From NCBI RefSeq assembly GCF_004366815.1, contig NZ_SORI01000008.1, positions 1 through 64,000 on the forward strand: DNA of 64,000 bases, in the 5' to 3' direction. A model generated the notes under the pieces. The model did not search any database, was not told where the DNA came from, and saw only the letters and a program-made list of their open reading frames with translations. Positions 27,952 through 34,723 of the stretch are shown here, piece by piece (position 1 is the stretch's first letter; the number at the start of each line of letters is the position of its first letter). The stretch is from Aminivibrio pyruvatiphilus (GTDB lineage Bacteria; Synergistota; Synergistia; Synergistales; Aminobacteriaceae). A program made the position numbers and the translations under genes.

Positions 27952-29073
27952 TCAATGTGAGCCGTCCAGAGTGTGATTCCCTTCTCCCAGAATGCTCCCG
28001 ATGCTTTCCCCTGCCTCTTTTTCGACCCAGCGGGCAATCCGTCTCGCCCGGGCGAACCGTTTCGCTATGTTTGACCGTGCATTCGGGTCGTTCCCGAATT
28101 TCTCAAGAGCATGCCTTTTTCTTTCGGCAAGCGGCACAAGGGAAGTTCCCCGGACCAGCTTGTCAGCCAGGTAAAGAAGTTTCGCCTCAGGGGCTGCCCG
28201 GGGAGGAATATTCATATGGCACGAGGCAATGGCCGCCACGGCAGAAAAACCGCAGACATCGAGGAAAACCTTTCCCGCGGCGTCATGCTCGGGCAGTGCC
28301 CTGCAGATGTCGTGCAGAAGGCAGGCGCTCTCGAGCAGTTCCCTGTCCGCTCCCCTGCGCAGCGCCCGGGCCAGACGCAGAGCAACCGAAGCAACCTTCA
28401 CCGAGTGAGCCAGAACCTCTTCCGGAGTACCGGCTATGGAGAAAAGGGCCTGCCGTTCAGCGGGAGAAGGAATATGGATGCTCTCCGCCCTCCGGCACAT
28501 CCTTTCGAAATCCTCCGGCTCGTCCATGTCGAGCAGCACTCCCTCGTCGGCAACGGCAAGGTCAACGGCGCTTTTTTCCCTCATTTCAAGGAAACGTTTC
28601 AGCCCTCCCTCGCCTGAATAATTCAGGATGTGGGGAATGAACGAAGCCCCGATAAGGGGGGGATGGCCCCGCTCCCCCCGAAAAAGAGGGTAGGTAATTC
28701 CCCTGAAGGACGCATACCTTGCAAGGAGCCGCACCGTGGCCGGACGGACGGTGGGGATGTCGGCGGGGAGAAGAAAGAAGGCCCTGGAGGAAGACGAAAG
28801 GGATGCAGCTCCCGTCTGCACGGAAGAAAGCATCCCCTCGGAAAACCTCGGATTGAAAACGGGACGGGCTCCCGCCCGGGCTGCACAGATAGCCGTTTCC
28901 TCCCGGCGGAATCCCGTCACCACCACAATGTCGCCGATACCTGCCTCCGCTGCGGAGCGGACCGCCCACTCCAGGGCAGCCCGTCCGTCCAGTGCGGCAA
29001 GAGGTTTGAAGAAGCCCATCCTGCTGGAATAGCCTGCGGCAAGGATGACGGCGGAAAGTTCGGAGGGCTTCAT
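27952..29073 (-). CDS. Nucleotidyltransferase (MobA/MocA-like) fused to an HD phosphohydrolase domain
   Basis: This 373-residue two-domain protein has residues ~1-190 as a molybdenum-cofactor nucleotidyltransferase: LAAGYSSRMGFFKPL near the start and LLPADIPTVRP near 105. Residues ~215-345 form an HD domain with H-HD-type motifs (AHSVKVA, CLLHDICRALPEHD, LYLADKLVRG). The first part resembles enzymes that load cytidine or guanosine nucleotide on molybdopterin for xanthine dehydrogenase-family enzymes. The HD part could hydrolyse a nucleotide by-product or regulate. Gene position at the head of the hydroxylase cluster supports a maturation role. No strong ribosome-binding site is present; it starts 9 nt after the upstream stop. 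Confidence 0.85.
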   Translation of the reverse strand: MKPSELSAVILAAGYSSRMGFFKPLAALDGRAALEWAVRSAAEAGIGDIVVVTGFRREETAICAARAGARPVFNPRFSEGMLSSVQTGAASLSSSSRAFFLLPADIPTVRPATVRLLARYASFRGITYPLFRGERGHPPLIGASFIPHILNYSGEGGLKRFLEMREKSAVDLAVADEGVLLDMDEPEDFERMCRRAESIHIPSPAERQALFSIAGTPEEVLAHSVKVASVALRLARALRRGADRELLESACLLHDICRALPEHDAAGKVFLDVCGFSAVAAIASCHMNIPPRAAPEAKLLYLADKLVRGTSLVPLAERKRHALEKFGNDPNARSNIAKRFARARRIARWVEKEAGESIGSILGEGNHTLDGSH

Positions 29074-29082
29074 GGGAACTGC

Positions 29083-29685
29083 TTACGTTGTCGGCTGGAG
29101 CCGCCTGAATATCTGTGAGATGGCAAGATAATGACTGTGGATGGAGTTTCTGTAGGAAGCGAGGGATCTCCCCCTGTACCTGTCCAGCCCCTTGTCCACG
29201 TCTCCCTTGCATTTCCTGATGTTTGCGGCGAGTATGTGGGCTCCTATGCGGACATTGTTGGAGGGGATGATGAGATCGGCTTTTGAACGGATCGGAAAGG
29301 TCTTGATGATCCATGGCCTGTTGGCGTTCCAGTTGATCTGCATGAGACCGTAATTCCCCTTGCTGACCGCCTTTTCCTTTATGGTGGATTCCTTGACCAT
29401 GACGGAGGCCACGAGGAAGGGATCAAGATTATACTGGGCGGAATAATCCTCTATGAGCCGTGCATAATGGGAGATGTTCTTCGGGGAAACCTTGGGGTTT
29501 TTCCTCATGAAGTAGGTCTCGATGGCTTTCAGTCTGTTGCGCTGGTCCTTTTTCGAGCGAAAGCGCTGCATTGTATTAAATTCCTGGCTTGTTGAAAAGG
29601 GGGCGGAGAAAGCGTGCCTCACATCGACCGAGAAAAAAAGAAGAGCGGACAGCACAAAAATACAAGGTGCAAAACGTATCCTCAT
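29083..29685 (-). CDS. Exported lytic transglycosylase (SLT domain)
   Basis: This 200-residue protein has a signal peptide (MRIRFAPCIFVLSALLFFS) and a C-terminal lysozyme-like SLT domain with the catalytic glutamate in MVKESTIKEKAV and the GNYGLMQIN segment. It would cleave peptidoglycan in the periplasm. It has AAAGGAG 7 nt upstream and an extended -10 promoter. It is the promoter-proximal gene before the nucleotidyltransferase/HD gene, an odd partner for molybdoenzyme maturation; the two may share only a transcript. Confidence 0.9.
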   Translation of the reverse strand: MRIRFAPCIFVLSALLFFSVDVRHAFSAPFSTSQEFNTMQRFRSKKDQRNRLKAIETYFMRKNPKVSPKNISHYARLIEDYSAQYNLDPFLVASVMVKESTIKEKAVSKGNYGLMQINWNANRPWIIKTFPIRSKADLIIPSNNVRIGAHILAANIRKCKGDVDKGLDRYRGRSLASYRNSIHSHYLAISQIFRRLQPTT

Positions 29686-29744
29686 AATGGTGCTCCTTTC
29701 TGCAGACAGTTGCTCCTGCCGAAGAGGGTAGAAAAATTTAGCTC

Positions 29745-29753
29745 ATTATAGCA
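29745..29753 (-). promoter_or_regulatory. Extended -10 promoter of the lytic transglycosylase gene
   Basis: On the minus strand TGCTATAAT (29745-29753) is a perfect -10 hexamer with the TGn extension. The -35 region is poor. It gives a leader of about 50 nt. No good plus-strand promoter for the divergent nitroreductase gene was identified in the same gap. Confidence 0.6.
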
Positions 29754-29826
29754 ATTCTTCGATTTTTGGGCTATTGTTATCGGTGCCCCCATGGGGCTCA
29801 CACCACAAAGGGAGGCGAACCGCCCA

Positions 29827-30402
29827 ATGAACCCGGTAATGGAAACCATCAGAAACAGAAGAAGCGTCAGGAGGTTCCGGCCGGACCAGCTTCGCCGGGA
29901 AGACCTCGACCTCATTCTCGAGGCTGCGATCTGGGCTCCCAGCGGCCACAACGCCCAGCCCTGGCATTTCCTCGTCATCCAGGACAAGCAAAAAATCGAC
30001 GAGATGAGCGAAAAGACCATCAGCCTCATGTCCCGCTCCCCCATCGATTGGGTCAGCAAGCTGGCAGGCAGAGAGGGATACCATCTTTTCCACAGGGCCC
30101 CCACGGTGATCGTCGTCTCGGGGAAAAAACCGGGAAACGACCTTCTTTTTCCCCAGGCCGACTGTTCCGCGGCCATACAAAACATGCTCCTCGCCGCGGA
30201 ATCCCTGAATATCGGGAGCTGCTGGATAGGGCTCACCGGATTTCTCTTCGCGATCCCCGAAGAAACCGAAGCCCTCGGGATTCCGGAAGACTGCCAGCCT
30301 CTCTATTCCGTCTGTTTCGGCTACAAGGACGACGCCTTCGTTCCGCCGGCTCCCCCCAGGAAAGAAGGAAAGATCTCCTTCTACCAGGCCCGGAAGCCAT
30401 AA
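29827..30402 (+). CDS. Nitroreductase family FMN protein
   Basis: This ~191-residue flavoprotein begins METIRNRRSVRRFRPDQL and continues WAPSGHNAQPWHF, the FMN-binding segments of the nitroreductase family; a second FMN element is near IGSCWIG. It probably reduces a quinone, nitro or enone compound with NAD(P)H. The ATG at 29827 follows GGGAGG at 11 nt; the upstream extension to 29791 is less likely. It is one of only three plus-strand genes, and its stop codon directly abuts the 3' end of the convergent tRNA-Leu. Confidence 0.88.
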   Translation: MNPVMETIRNRRSVRRFRPDQLRREDLDLILEAAIWAPSGHNAQPWHFLVIQDKQKIDEMSEKTISLMSRSPIDWVSKLAGREGYHLFHRAPTVIVVSGKKPGNDLLFPQADCSAAIQNMLLAAESLNIGSCWIGLTGFLFAIPEETEALGIPEDCQPLYSVCFGYKDDAFVPPAPPRKEGKISFYQARKP

Positions 30403-30486
30403 TGGTGCGAGAGGGGGGACTCGAACCCCCACGCCCTGAGGCATCAGATCCTAAGTCTGACGTGTCTGCCGTTCCACCACTCTCGC
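30403..30486 (-). tRNA. tRNA-Leu (anticodon TAG)
   Basis: The acceptor arms GCGAGAG and CTCTCGC pair; discriminator A and CCA are encoded. The anticodon arm TCAGA-CTTAGGA-TCTGA gives anticodon TAG (CUA codons). It has the long variable arm expected for leucine. The 3' CCA touches the nitroreductase stop codon on the other strand. Confidence 0.95.
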
Positions 30487-30496
30487 GCCGGTGTTC

Positions 30497-30510
30497 CATG
30501 CCGTGGCATG
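30497..30510. promoter_or_regulatory. 14-bp inverted repeat at the tRNA-Leu / cls divergent start
   Basis: CATGCC and GGCATG flank a 2-bp spacer. The repeat overlaps the -10 element and start region of the tRNA-Leu promoter and lies upstream of the cardiolipin synthase gene, so it may be an operator for one or both. Confidence 0.3.
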
Positions 30511-30536
30511 ATAACATTATTGACCGTTTTTGGGAA
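30508..30536 (-). promoter_or_regulatory. Promoter of tRNA-Leu
   Basis: On the minus strand TTCCCA (30531-30536) and TATCAT (30508-30513) are 17 bp apart. The predicted transcript starts about 15 nt before the mature tRNA. Confidence 0.5.
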
Positions 30537-30559
30537 GGCGTTTCCTCCCTCTCCCGGAA

Positions 30560-32206
30560 ATGGAAAGGCCCGGCGCCTTTTCCCGGTGCCGCCGAACGAA
30601 AGACAGGTGCTCCGCTCTGAAAAGATCAAAAGGAACGGGATTTCTGCTGCTGTTTCTCTTCGGCTTCGCTACTGCATTTTTCCTCTTTTCCAGGTGGGAT
30701 GAGCTGACGGCGGCCGGAAGGGTCCTCTTCGGCGAAGGCGGATCCCTGGGCGGTGCCTTCCGTCATTTCCCGGGCAGCCTTCCCGACTTGATCCGTGAGT
30801 ATTCCTCCGCCTTTCTGTGGGCCTACGGGCTGTTTATCGCGGGAATCATTTTCCTTGAAGAGAAAAACCCCGACAGGACCATTGCCTGGCTTCTTGTCCT
30901 CATCCTTCTTCCGGTAGTCGGTTTCATCCTCTACCTCTTCTTCGGCCCCGACATCCGGGGACGGGGCTATTTCCGCAGGCTGAAAAGAAAGAAGCGGCGC
31001 ATCCGGCAGGAAGGAACGCCCCCGTCCGCCGGAAGCAAAGGGGATGTCATGTCAGGAGCCCCGGAACAAAAAACGTCCCTCCTGCTTTCAAAAAGCGCCA
31101 GGGCCCTTCTCACCACGGGGAATTCCGTAAAAATGCTCCTCAACGGTGAGGAAACCTTTTCCGCCATAACAGGCGCCCTCTCACAGGCTGGAGAGTACAT
31201 CCACATGGAGTATTACGCCATCGCCAACGACACCATCGGAAACACCATAAAGGACATTCTCATCAGTAAAGCCCGGGAAGGCGTACGGGTCAACGTCATC
31301 TTCGACAGCGTGGGAAGCTGGGACCTCGGGACGAGGTACGTTGTCGCCCTGAAAAATGCGGGAGTCCGGGTCCACTCCTTTCTCCCCGTGTCATTCCCGC
31401 GGCTCCGGAGAGAGCTCAACTTCAGAAATCACAGGAAAATCGTGGTGGTGGACGGCGCCGTCGGCTTCATGGGAGGGCTGAACATAGGGGACATGTACAT
31501 TTCCGGCGATCCCGGGATGGGCTTCTGGAGAGATACCCATATCGAACTGACCGGGCCTGCCGTTTCCTGCCTTGACGATATTTTCCGGGCTGACTGGGCA
31601 TTCTGCGACAAAAAACCCCTGGCGGAGCACCCCCCCGCCCCCTCGCGCGCACCCGGGGGAACTCCGGTTCAGATTGCCGCGAGCGGCCCTGACAACAACT
31701 GGAAATCAATCCTTCAGGGCTACTTCTCCCTCATCACCAACTCCAGAAAATCCATCTGGCTGTGCACTCCCTATTTCGTGCCGGGAGAGCCCCTGATGAC
31801 TGCACTCATTGTCGCGGCAATGAGCGGGGTCGATGTTCGGGTCATGATACCCCACAAAACCGACCACGCCCTCGTCTACTGGGCCTCCCTCTCGCACGTG
31901 GAGGAACTCCTCAAAGCGGGAGTGAAGGTCTACCGCTACGAAAAAGGGTTCATCCACTCGAAAATCCTCATTGCGGACGGTTCCGCCGTGTCGGTGGGGA
32001 CAGCGAATCTGGACGCCAGGAGCCTCGAGATAAATTTCGAGGTCCAGGCATTCATCTATGACGCCTCGGTGGCCGCTGATTTCATCCGCGCCTACGAAAA
32101 CGACATGGTGGAAAGCTCCCAGTACCGGCTTCACGAATGGCTCCGGCGGCCCCTCAGACAGAAGGTGCTTGAATCCGCCGGGCGTCTCTGGTCGTCCCAG
32201 CTCTGA
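30560..32206 (+). CDS. cls: Cardiolipin synthase (phospholipase D family)
   Basis: This ~548-residue membrane enzyme joins two phosphatidylglycerol molecules into cardiolipin. It has N-terminal membrane segments (GFLLLFLFGFATAFFLFS, then FLWAYGLFIAGIIF and LVLILLPVVGFILYLFFG) and the PLD N-domain. Two HKD motifs follow: NHRKIVVVDGAVGFMGG near residue 300 and HSKILIADGSAVSVGTAN near 475. The start is uncertain: the ATG at 30560 has no clear ribosome-binding site, and a TTG at 30530 is in frame. It ends 14 nt before a strong bidirectional terminator. Confidence 0.9.
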   Translation: MERPGAFSRCRRTKDRCSALKRSKGTGFLLLFLFGFATAFFLFSRWDELTAAGRVLFGEGGSLGGAFRHFPGSLPDLIREYSSAFLWAYGLFIAGIIFLEEKNPDRTIAWLLVLILLPVVGFILYLFFGPDIRGRGYFRRLKRKKRRIRQEGTPPSAGSKGDVMSGAPEQKTSLLLSKSARALLTTGNSVKMLLNGEETFSAITGALSQAGEYIHMEYYAIANDTIGNTIKDILISKAREGVRVNVIFDSVGSWDLGTRYVVALKNAGVRVHSFLPVSFPRLRRELNFRNHRKIVVVDGAVGFMGGLNIGDMYISGDPGMGFWRDTHIELTGPAVSCLDDIFRADWAFCDKKPLAEHPPAPSRAPGGTPVQIAASGPDNNWKSILQGYFSLITNSRKSIWLCTPYFVPGEPLMTALIVAAMSGVDVRVMIPHKTDHALVYWASLSHVEELLKAGVKVYRYEKGFIHSKILIADGSAVSVGTANLDARSLEINFEVQAFIYDASVAADFIRAYENDMVESSQYRLHEWLRRPLRQKVLESAGRLWSSQL

Positions 32207-32219
32207 GAAGAAAATTTAA

Positions 32220-32249
32220 GAAGGGCCCGGCATACAATCCGGGCCCTTC
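32220..32249. terminator. Bidirectional terminator between cls and the tRNA operon
   Basis: GAAGGGCCCGG and CCGGGCCCTTC form an 11-bp perfect stem with an 8-nt loop (32220-32230, 32239-32249). It is followed by CTCTCT on the plus strand and TTAAATTTTC on the minus strand, so it can end both cls and the convergent seven-tRNA transcript. Confidence 0.75.
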
Positions 32250-32280
32250 TCTCTATGAAAAACGTGTCGTTAATCTTTAA

Positions 32281-32356
<76 letters not shown>

Positions 32357-32382
32357 ATATTGTATTGTGGTGCTTTCTATAG

Positions 32383-32458
32383 TGGCGCGCCCGGCAGGAT
32401 TCGAACCCGCGACCAACAGATCCGAAGTCTGTGACTCTATCCACTGAGCTACGGGCGC
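32383..32458 (-). tRNA. tRNA-Arg (anticodon TCG)
   Basis: Acceptor GCGCCCG pairs with CGGGCGC; G and CCA are encoded. The anticodon arm ACAGA-CTTCGGA-TCTGT gives TCG. It is the sixth gene of the tRNA operon. Confidence 0.95.
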
Positions 32459-32469
32459 TCATTCGTAAA

Positions 32470-32547
32470 TGGGGTGAGCGAGGGGACTCGAACCCCCAAC
32501 ATCTGGAGCCACAGTCCAGTGCTCTAACCGATTGAACTACGCTCACC
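32470..32547 (-). tRNA. tRNA-His (anticodon GTG)
   Basis: The anticodon arm CTGGA-CTGTGGC-TCCAG gives GTG. The extra 5' G at position -1 and discriminator C, the histidine identity pair, are both encoded, as is CCA. Confidence 0.95.
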
Positions 32548-32557
32548 ATGCTAACAC

Positions 32558-32634
32558 TGGCGCGCCCGGCAGGATTCGAACCCGCGACCCACGGCTTAGA
32601 AGGCCGTTGCTCTGTCCGGCTGAGCTACAGGCGC
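32558..32634 (-). tRNA. tRNA-Arg (anticodon TCT)
   Basis: Acceptor GCGCCTG pairs with CGGGCGC (one G-T wobble); G and CCA are encoded. The anticodon arm ACGGC-CTTCTAA-GCCGT gives TCT. Its 3' half is nearly the same as that of tRNA-Arg(TCG) 100 bp away. Confidence 0.95.
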
Positions 32635-32642
32635 CTGAGTAG

Positions 32643-32719
32643 TGGAGCGGGAAACGGGATTCGAACCCGCGACCTACGGCTTGGAAGGCCATCGCTCTAG
32701 CCAACTGAGCTATTCCCGC
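32643..32719 (-). tRNA. tRNA-Gly (anticodon TCC)
   Basis: Acceptor GCGGGAA pairs with its 3' partner; discriminator T and CCA are encoded. The anticodon arm ATGGC-CTTCCAA-GCCGT gives TCC. Confidence 0.95.
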
Positions 32720-32731
32720 ACCTTTGCGTTT

Positions 32732-32809
32732 TGGTCGGGGCGAAAGGATTCGAACCTTCGACCCCCTGCTCCCAAAGCAGGTGCGCTAACCAGACTGCGC
32801 TACGCCCCG
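32732..32809 (-). tRNA. tRNA-Pro (anticodon TGG)
   Basis: Acceptor CGGGGCG pairs with CGCCCCG; A and CCA are encoded. The anticodon arm CCTGC-TTTGGGA-GCAGG gives TGG. Confidence 0.95.
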
Positions 32810-32850
32810 ATATTGTAACCAACTTTTACCGAAACCGCAACAGCGAAATC

Positions 32851-32925
32851 TGGTGGAGCTGGGGGGATTCGAACCCCCGGCCTCTTCCGTGCGAAGGAAG
32901 CGCGCTCCCTCTGCGCTACAGCCCC
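32851..32925 (-). tRNA. tRNA-Ala (anticodon CGC)
   Basis: Acceptor GGGGCTG pairs with CAGCTCC (including the G3-T70 wobble pair that identifies alanine tRNAs); A and CCA are encoded. The anticodon arm CTTCC-TTCGCAC-GGAAG gives CGC. It is the promoter-proximal gene of the operon, next to rqcH. Confidence 0.93.
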
Positions 32926-32943
32926 GGCAGACCAACGGCGATT

Positions 32944-32972
32944 ATTGTAATGAGCGGAAGCCGACTTGTCAA
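32944..32972 (-). promoter_or_regulatory. Consensus promoter of the seven-tRNA operon
   Basis: On the minus strand TTGACA (32967-32972) and TACAAT (32944-32949) are 17 bp apart, ending about 18 bp before tRNA-Ala. Its -35 box overlaps the -35 box of the plus-strand rqcH promoter. Confidence 0.8.
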
Positions 32973-32994
32973 GCGCATTAAGGTGAGATAATCT
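32966..32994 (+). promoter_or_regulatory. Promoter of rqcH, overlapping the tRNA operon promoter
   Basis: On the plus strand TTGTCA (32966-32971) and TAATCT (32989-32994) are 17 bp apart, about 40 bp before the rqcH start. The -35 hexamer uses the same bases as the divergent tRNA promoter. Confidence 0.6.
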
Positions 32995-33034
32995 AAGACT
33001 TTCAAATCGAAACAGTCGGGATAGGTGATGCACC

Positions 33035-34723
33035 GTGTCCTTCGGACCGGAACTCTTTACAGCCATGATGCGCTCCTTTGAAGAAATGGTCCTCCCGTGC
33101 CGGATCGGGAAAATTGAAACAGGGGATACCTGGGCCGCATTCCGGCTATCCTCCGGAAAGGACCGATGGCTTCTCTTCTCGTGGAATCCCGGGAGCTACG
33201 GCTGCGGAATTGTGGGAGAAGACGGAATCTCCTCCCTGAAAAAAACGAGGGTCTCCCGGTCATCCTTCGGCGAGGGGCTGAAAAGAAACTTCCAGAACGC
33301 CTCGATTCTGTCGGTGCGCCAGCTGAACAGCGACCGTGTCCTCGTTTTCGGCGCGGAACGGCTGGTGGGGGCAGGCTTCCCTGTACGGCTGAGTCTTGTG
33401 TTTGAAGGAACGGAGCGAAACAGCAACCTGGTCATCCTGGACGAAACCGGCTCCATTCTCGAACCGGCAAAACATATCCACGGGGACATGAACAGGTACA
33501 GGATGATCATTCCCGGGGTCGCCTACACCCCCCCGCCGCCCATGAAGGGGAAACACCTCGGGGAAACGGGAGGACTTGAGGGACCGGAGGATCTGAGGGA
33601 ACTCAGGGGCATCGGCAAAGGGCTCTCCGGACTCCTGACCCGCTCCTGGGACGGCCGCCCGGTAGGGTACTGGAACGACATGCTGGCACGCCTTCTGAGC
33701 GGAAAAGAGCAGGGGCTCATTCTTCAGCGGCACGGTCCTCTCCTCACCGTTTTTCCCGAACCGCTCCCTTTCTGCGAAGTGCTCGCCGGTCCCATTCTTG
33801 AGCGATGCGGGGAGGAAGTGCTCTCGTCCTATTTTCTCGGACAGCGGGAACGGATCCTCTCGGGAGTGAAAAAGGCCCTGGAAAAAGAAATCAGGAGCCG
33901 GAAGCGGCACAGGGACGGTCTGGAAAACCAGATCCGCCTCTCCGAACGGGGAAGCGAGTTCCTGAAGATGGGCAACCTGCTTCTTGCTGCAGCAGAACAG
34001 GTTCCCCCAAGGGCCCGGGAAGTTGAACTCCAGGACTGGGAAACAGGAGAGCCCGTACTGGTCCCCCTGGATGAAAATCTTTCTGCCTCCCGGAACGCCG
34101 AGCGGTATTTCAGAAAATACAAGAAGGGGAAGGTCGACAGGGAAGCCGTGAAAAAAGCCATCGGGGGCATCGACGAGGGCATCACCGAACTCCTGGAACA
34201 GCTGGAGGCGCTGGAATCCATCGATGATCCGGACCTTCTCTCCGTATCAGCCCGGGACGTGATGGAGTGGCTCGCCCCGAAAAGAACGGCGGGCGGCAGG
34301 AAGCAAAAGTCGGCTCCCCCGCCCCACATACGGCTGGAAAACGGGGGCGATCTCATTTATATCGGACTGAACGCCCGGGGAAACCGGCACGTCACCTTCA
34401 AGGTCGCCGCTCCGACCGACCTCTGGTTCCACGTCCACGAGATACCGGGAGCCCACGTCATCCTCAGGACGGCGGGAAAAGACCAGGTGCCGGCGGATTC
34501 CTCACTGGAAATAGCCGCTTCCCTGGCGGCGTGGTTCAGCAGGGCGAAAAATTCGGGAAAAATCCAGGTGGACTACACGGAAAAGAAAAACGTCCGGTCC
34601 ATTCCCGGAAGCGCTATCGCCCACGTGACCTATGTTCATCCGAGGACGATCCTGGTCAGTCCGGACAGGTGGAAAGAATTTCCCGAAGCTGCCCGGTCAA
34701 GGCAGCTGGAAGACAGGATCTGA
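33035..34723 (+). CDS. rqcH: Rqc2/RqcH homologue (NFACT family, ribosome quality control)
   Basis: This 562-residue protein has an NFACT-N domain with the conserved Asp-Arg pair (residues 100-101, QLNSDRVLVFG), a central helical/coiled-coil region (~280-400) and a C-terminal NFACT-R domain (LWFHVHEIPGAHVIL, then VTYVHPRTILVSP). In Bacillus, RqcH recruits tRNA-Ala to stalled 50S subunits and adds C-terminal alanine tails. Older annotation calls the family fibronectin-binding proteins. The GTG at 33035 has AGGTGATG upstream. Its 3' end overlaps the convergent rluD by 68 nt. Confidence 0.9.
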   Translation: MSFGPELFTAMMRSFEEMVLPCRIGKIETGDTWAAFRLSSGKDRWLLFSWNPGSYGCGIVGEDGISSLKKTRVSRSSFGEGLKRNFQNASILSVRQLNSDRVLVFGAERLVGAGFPVRLSLVFEGTERNSNLVILDETGSILEPAKHIHGDMNRYRMIIPGVAYTPPPPMKGKHLGETGGLEGPEDLRELRGIGKGLSGLLTRSWDGRPVGYWNDMLARLLSGKEQGLILQRHGPLLTVFPEPLPFCEVLAGPILERCGEEVLSSYFLGQRERILSGVKKALEKEIRSRKRHRDGLENQIRLSERGSEFLKMGNLLLAAAEQVPPRAREVELQDWETGEPVLVPLDENLSASRNAERYFRKYKKGKVDREAVKKAIGGIDEGITELLEQLEALESIDDPDLLSVSARDVMEWLAPKRTAGGRKQKSAPPPHIRLENGGDLIYIGLNARGNRHVTFKVAAPTDLWFHVHEIPGAHVILRTAGKDQVPADSSLEIAASLAAWFSRAKNSGKIQVDYTEKKNVRSIPGSAIAHVTYVHPRTILVSPDRWKEFPEAARSRQLEDRI

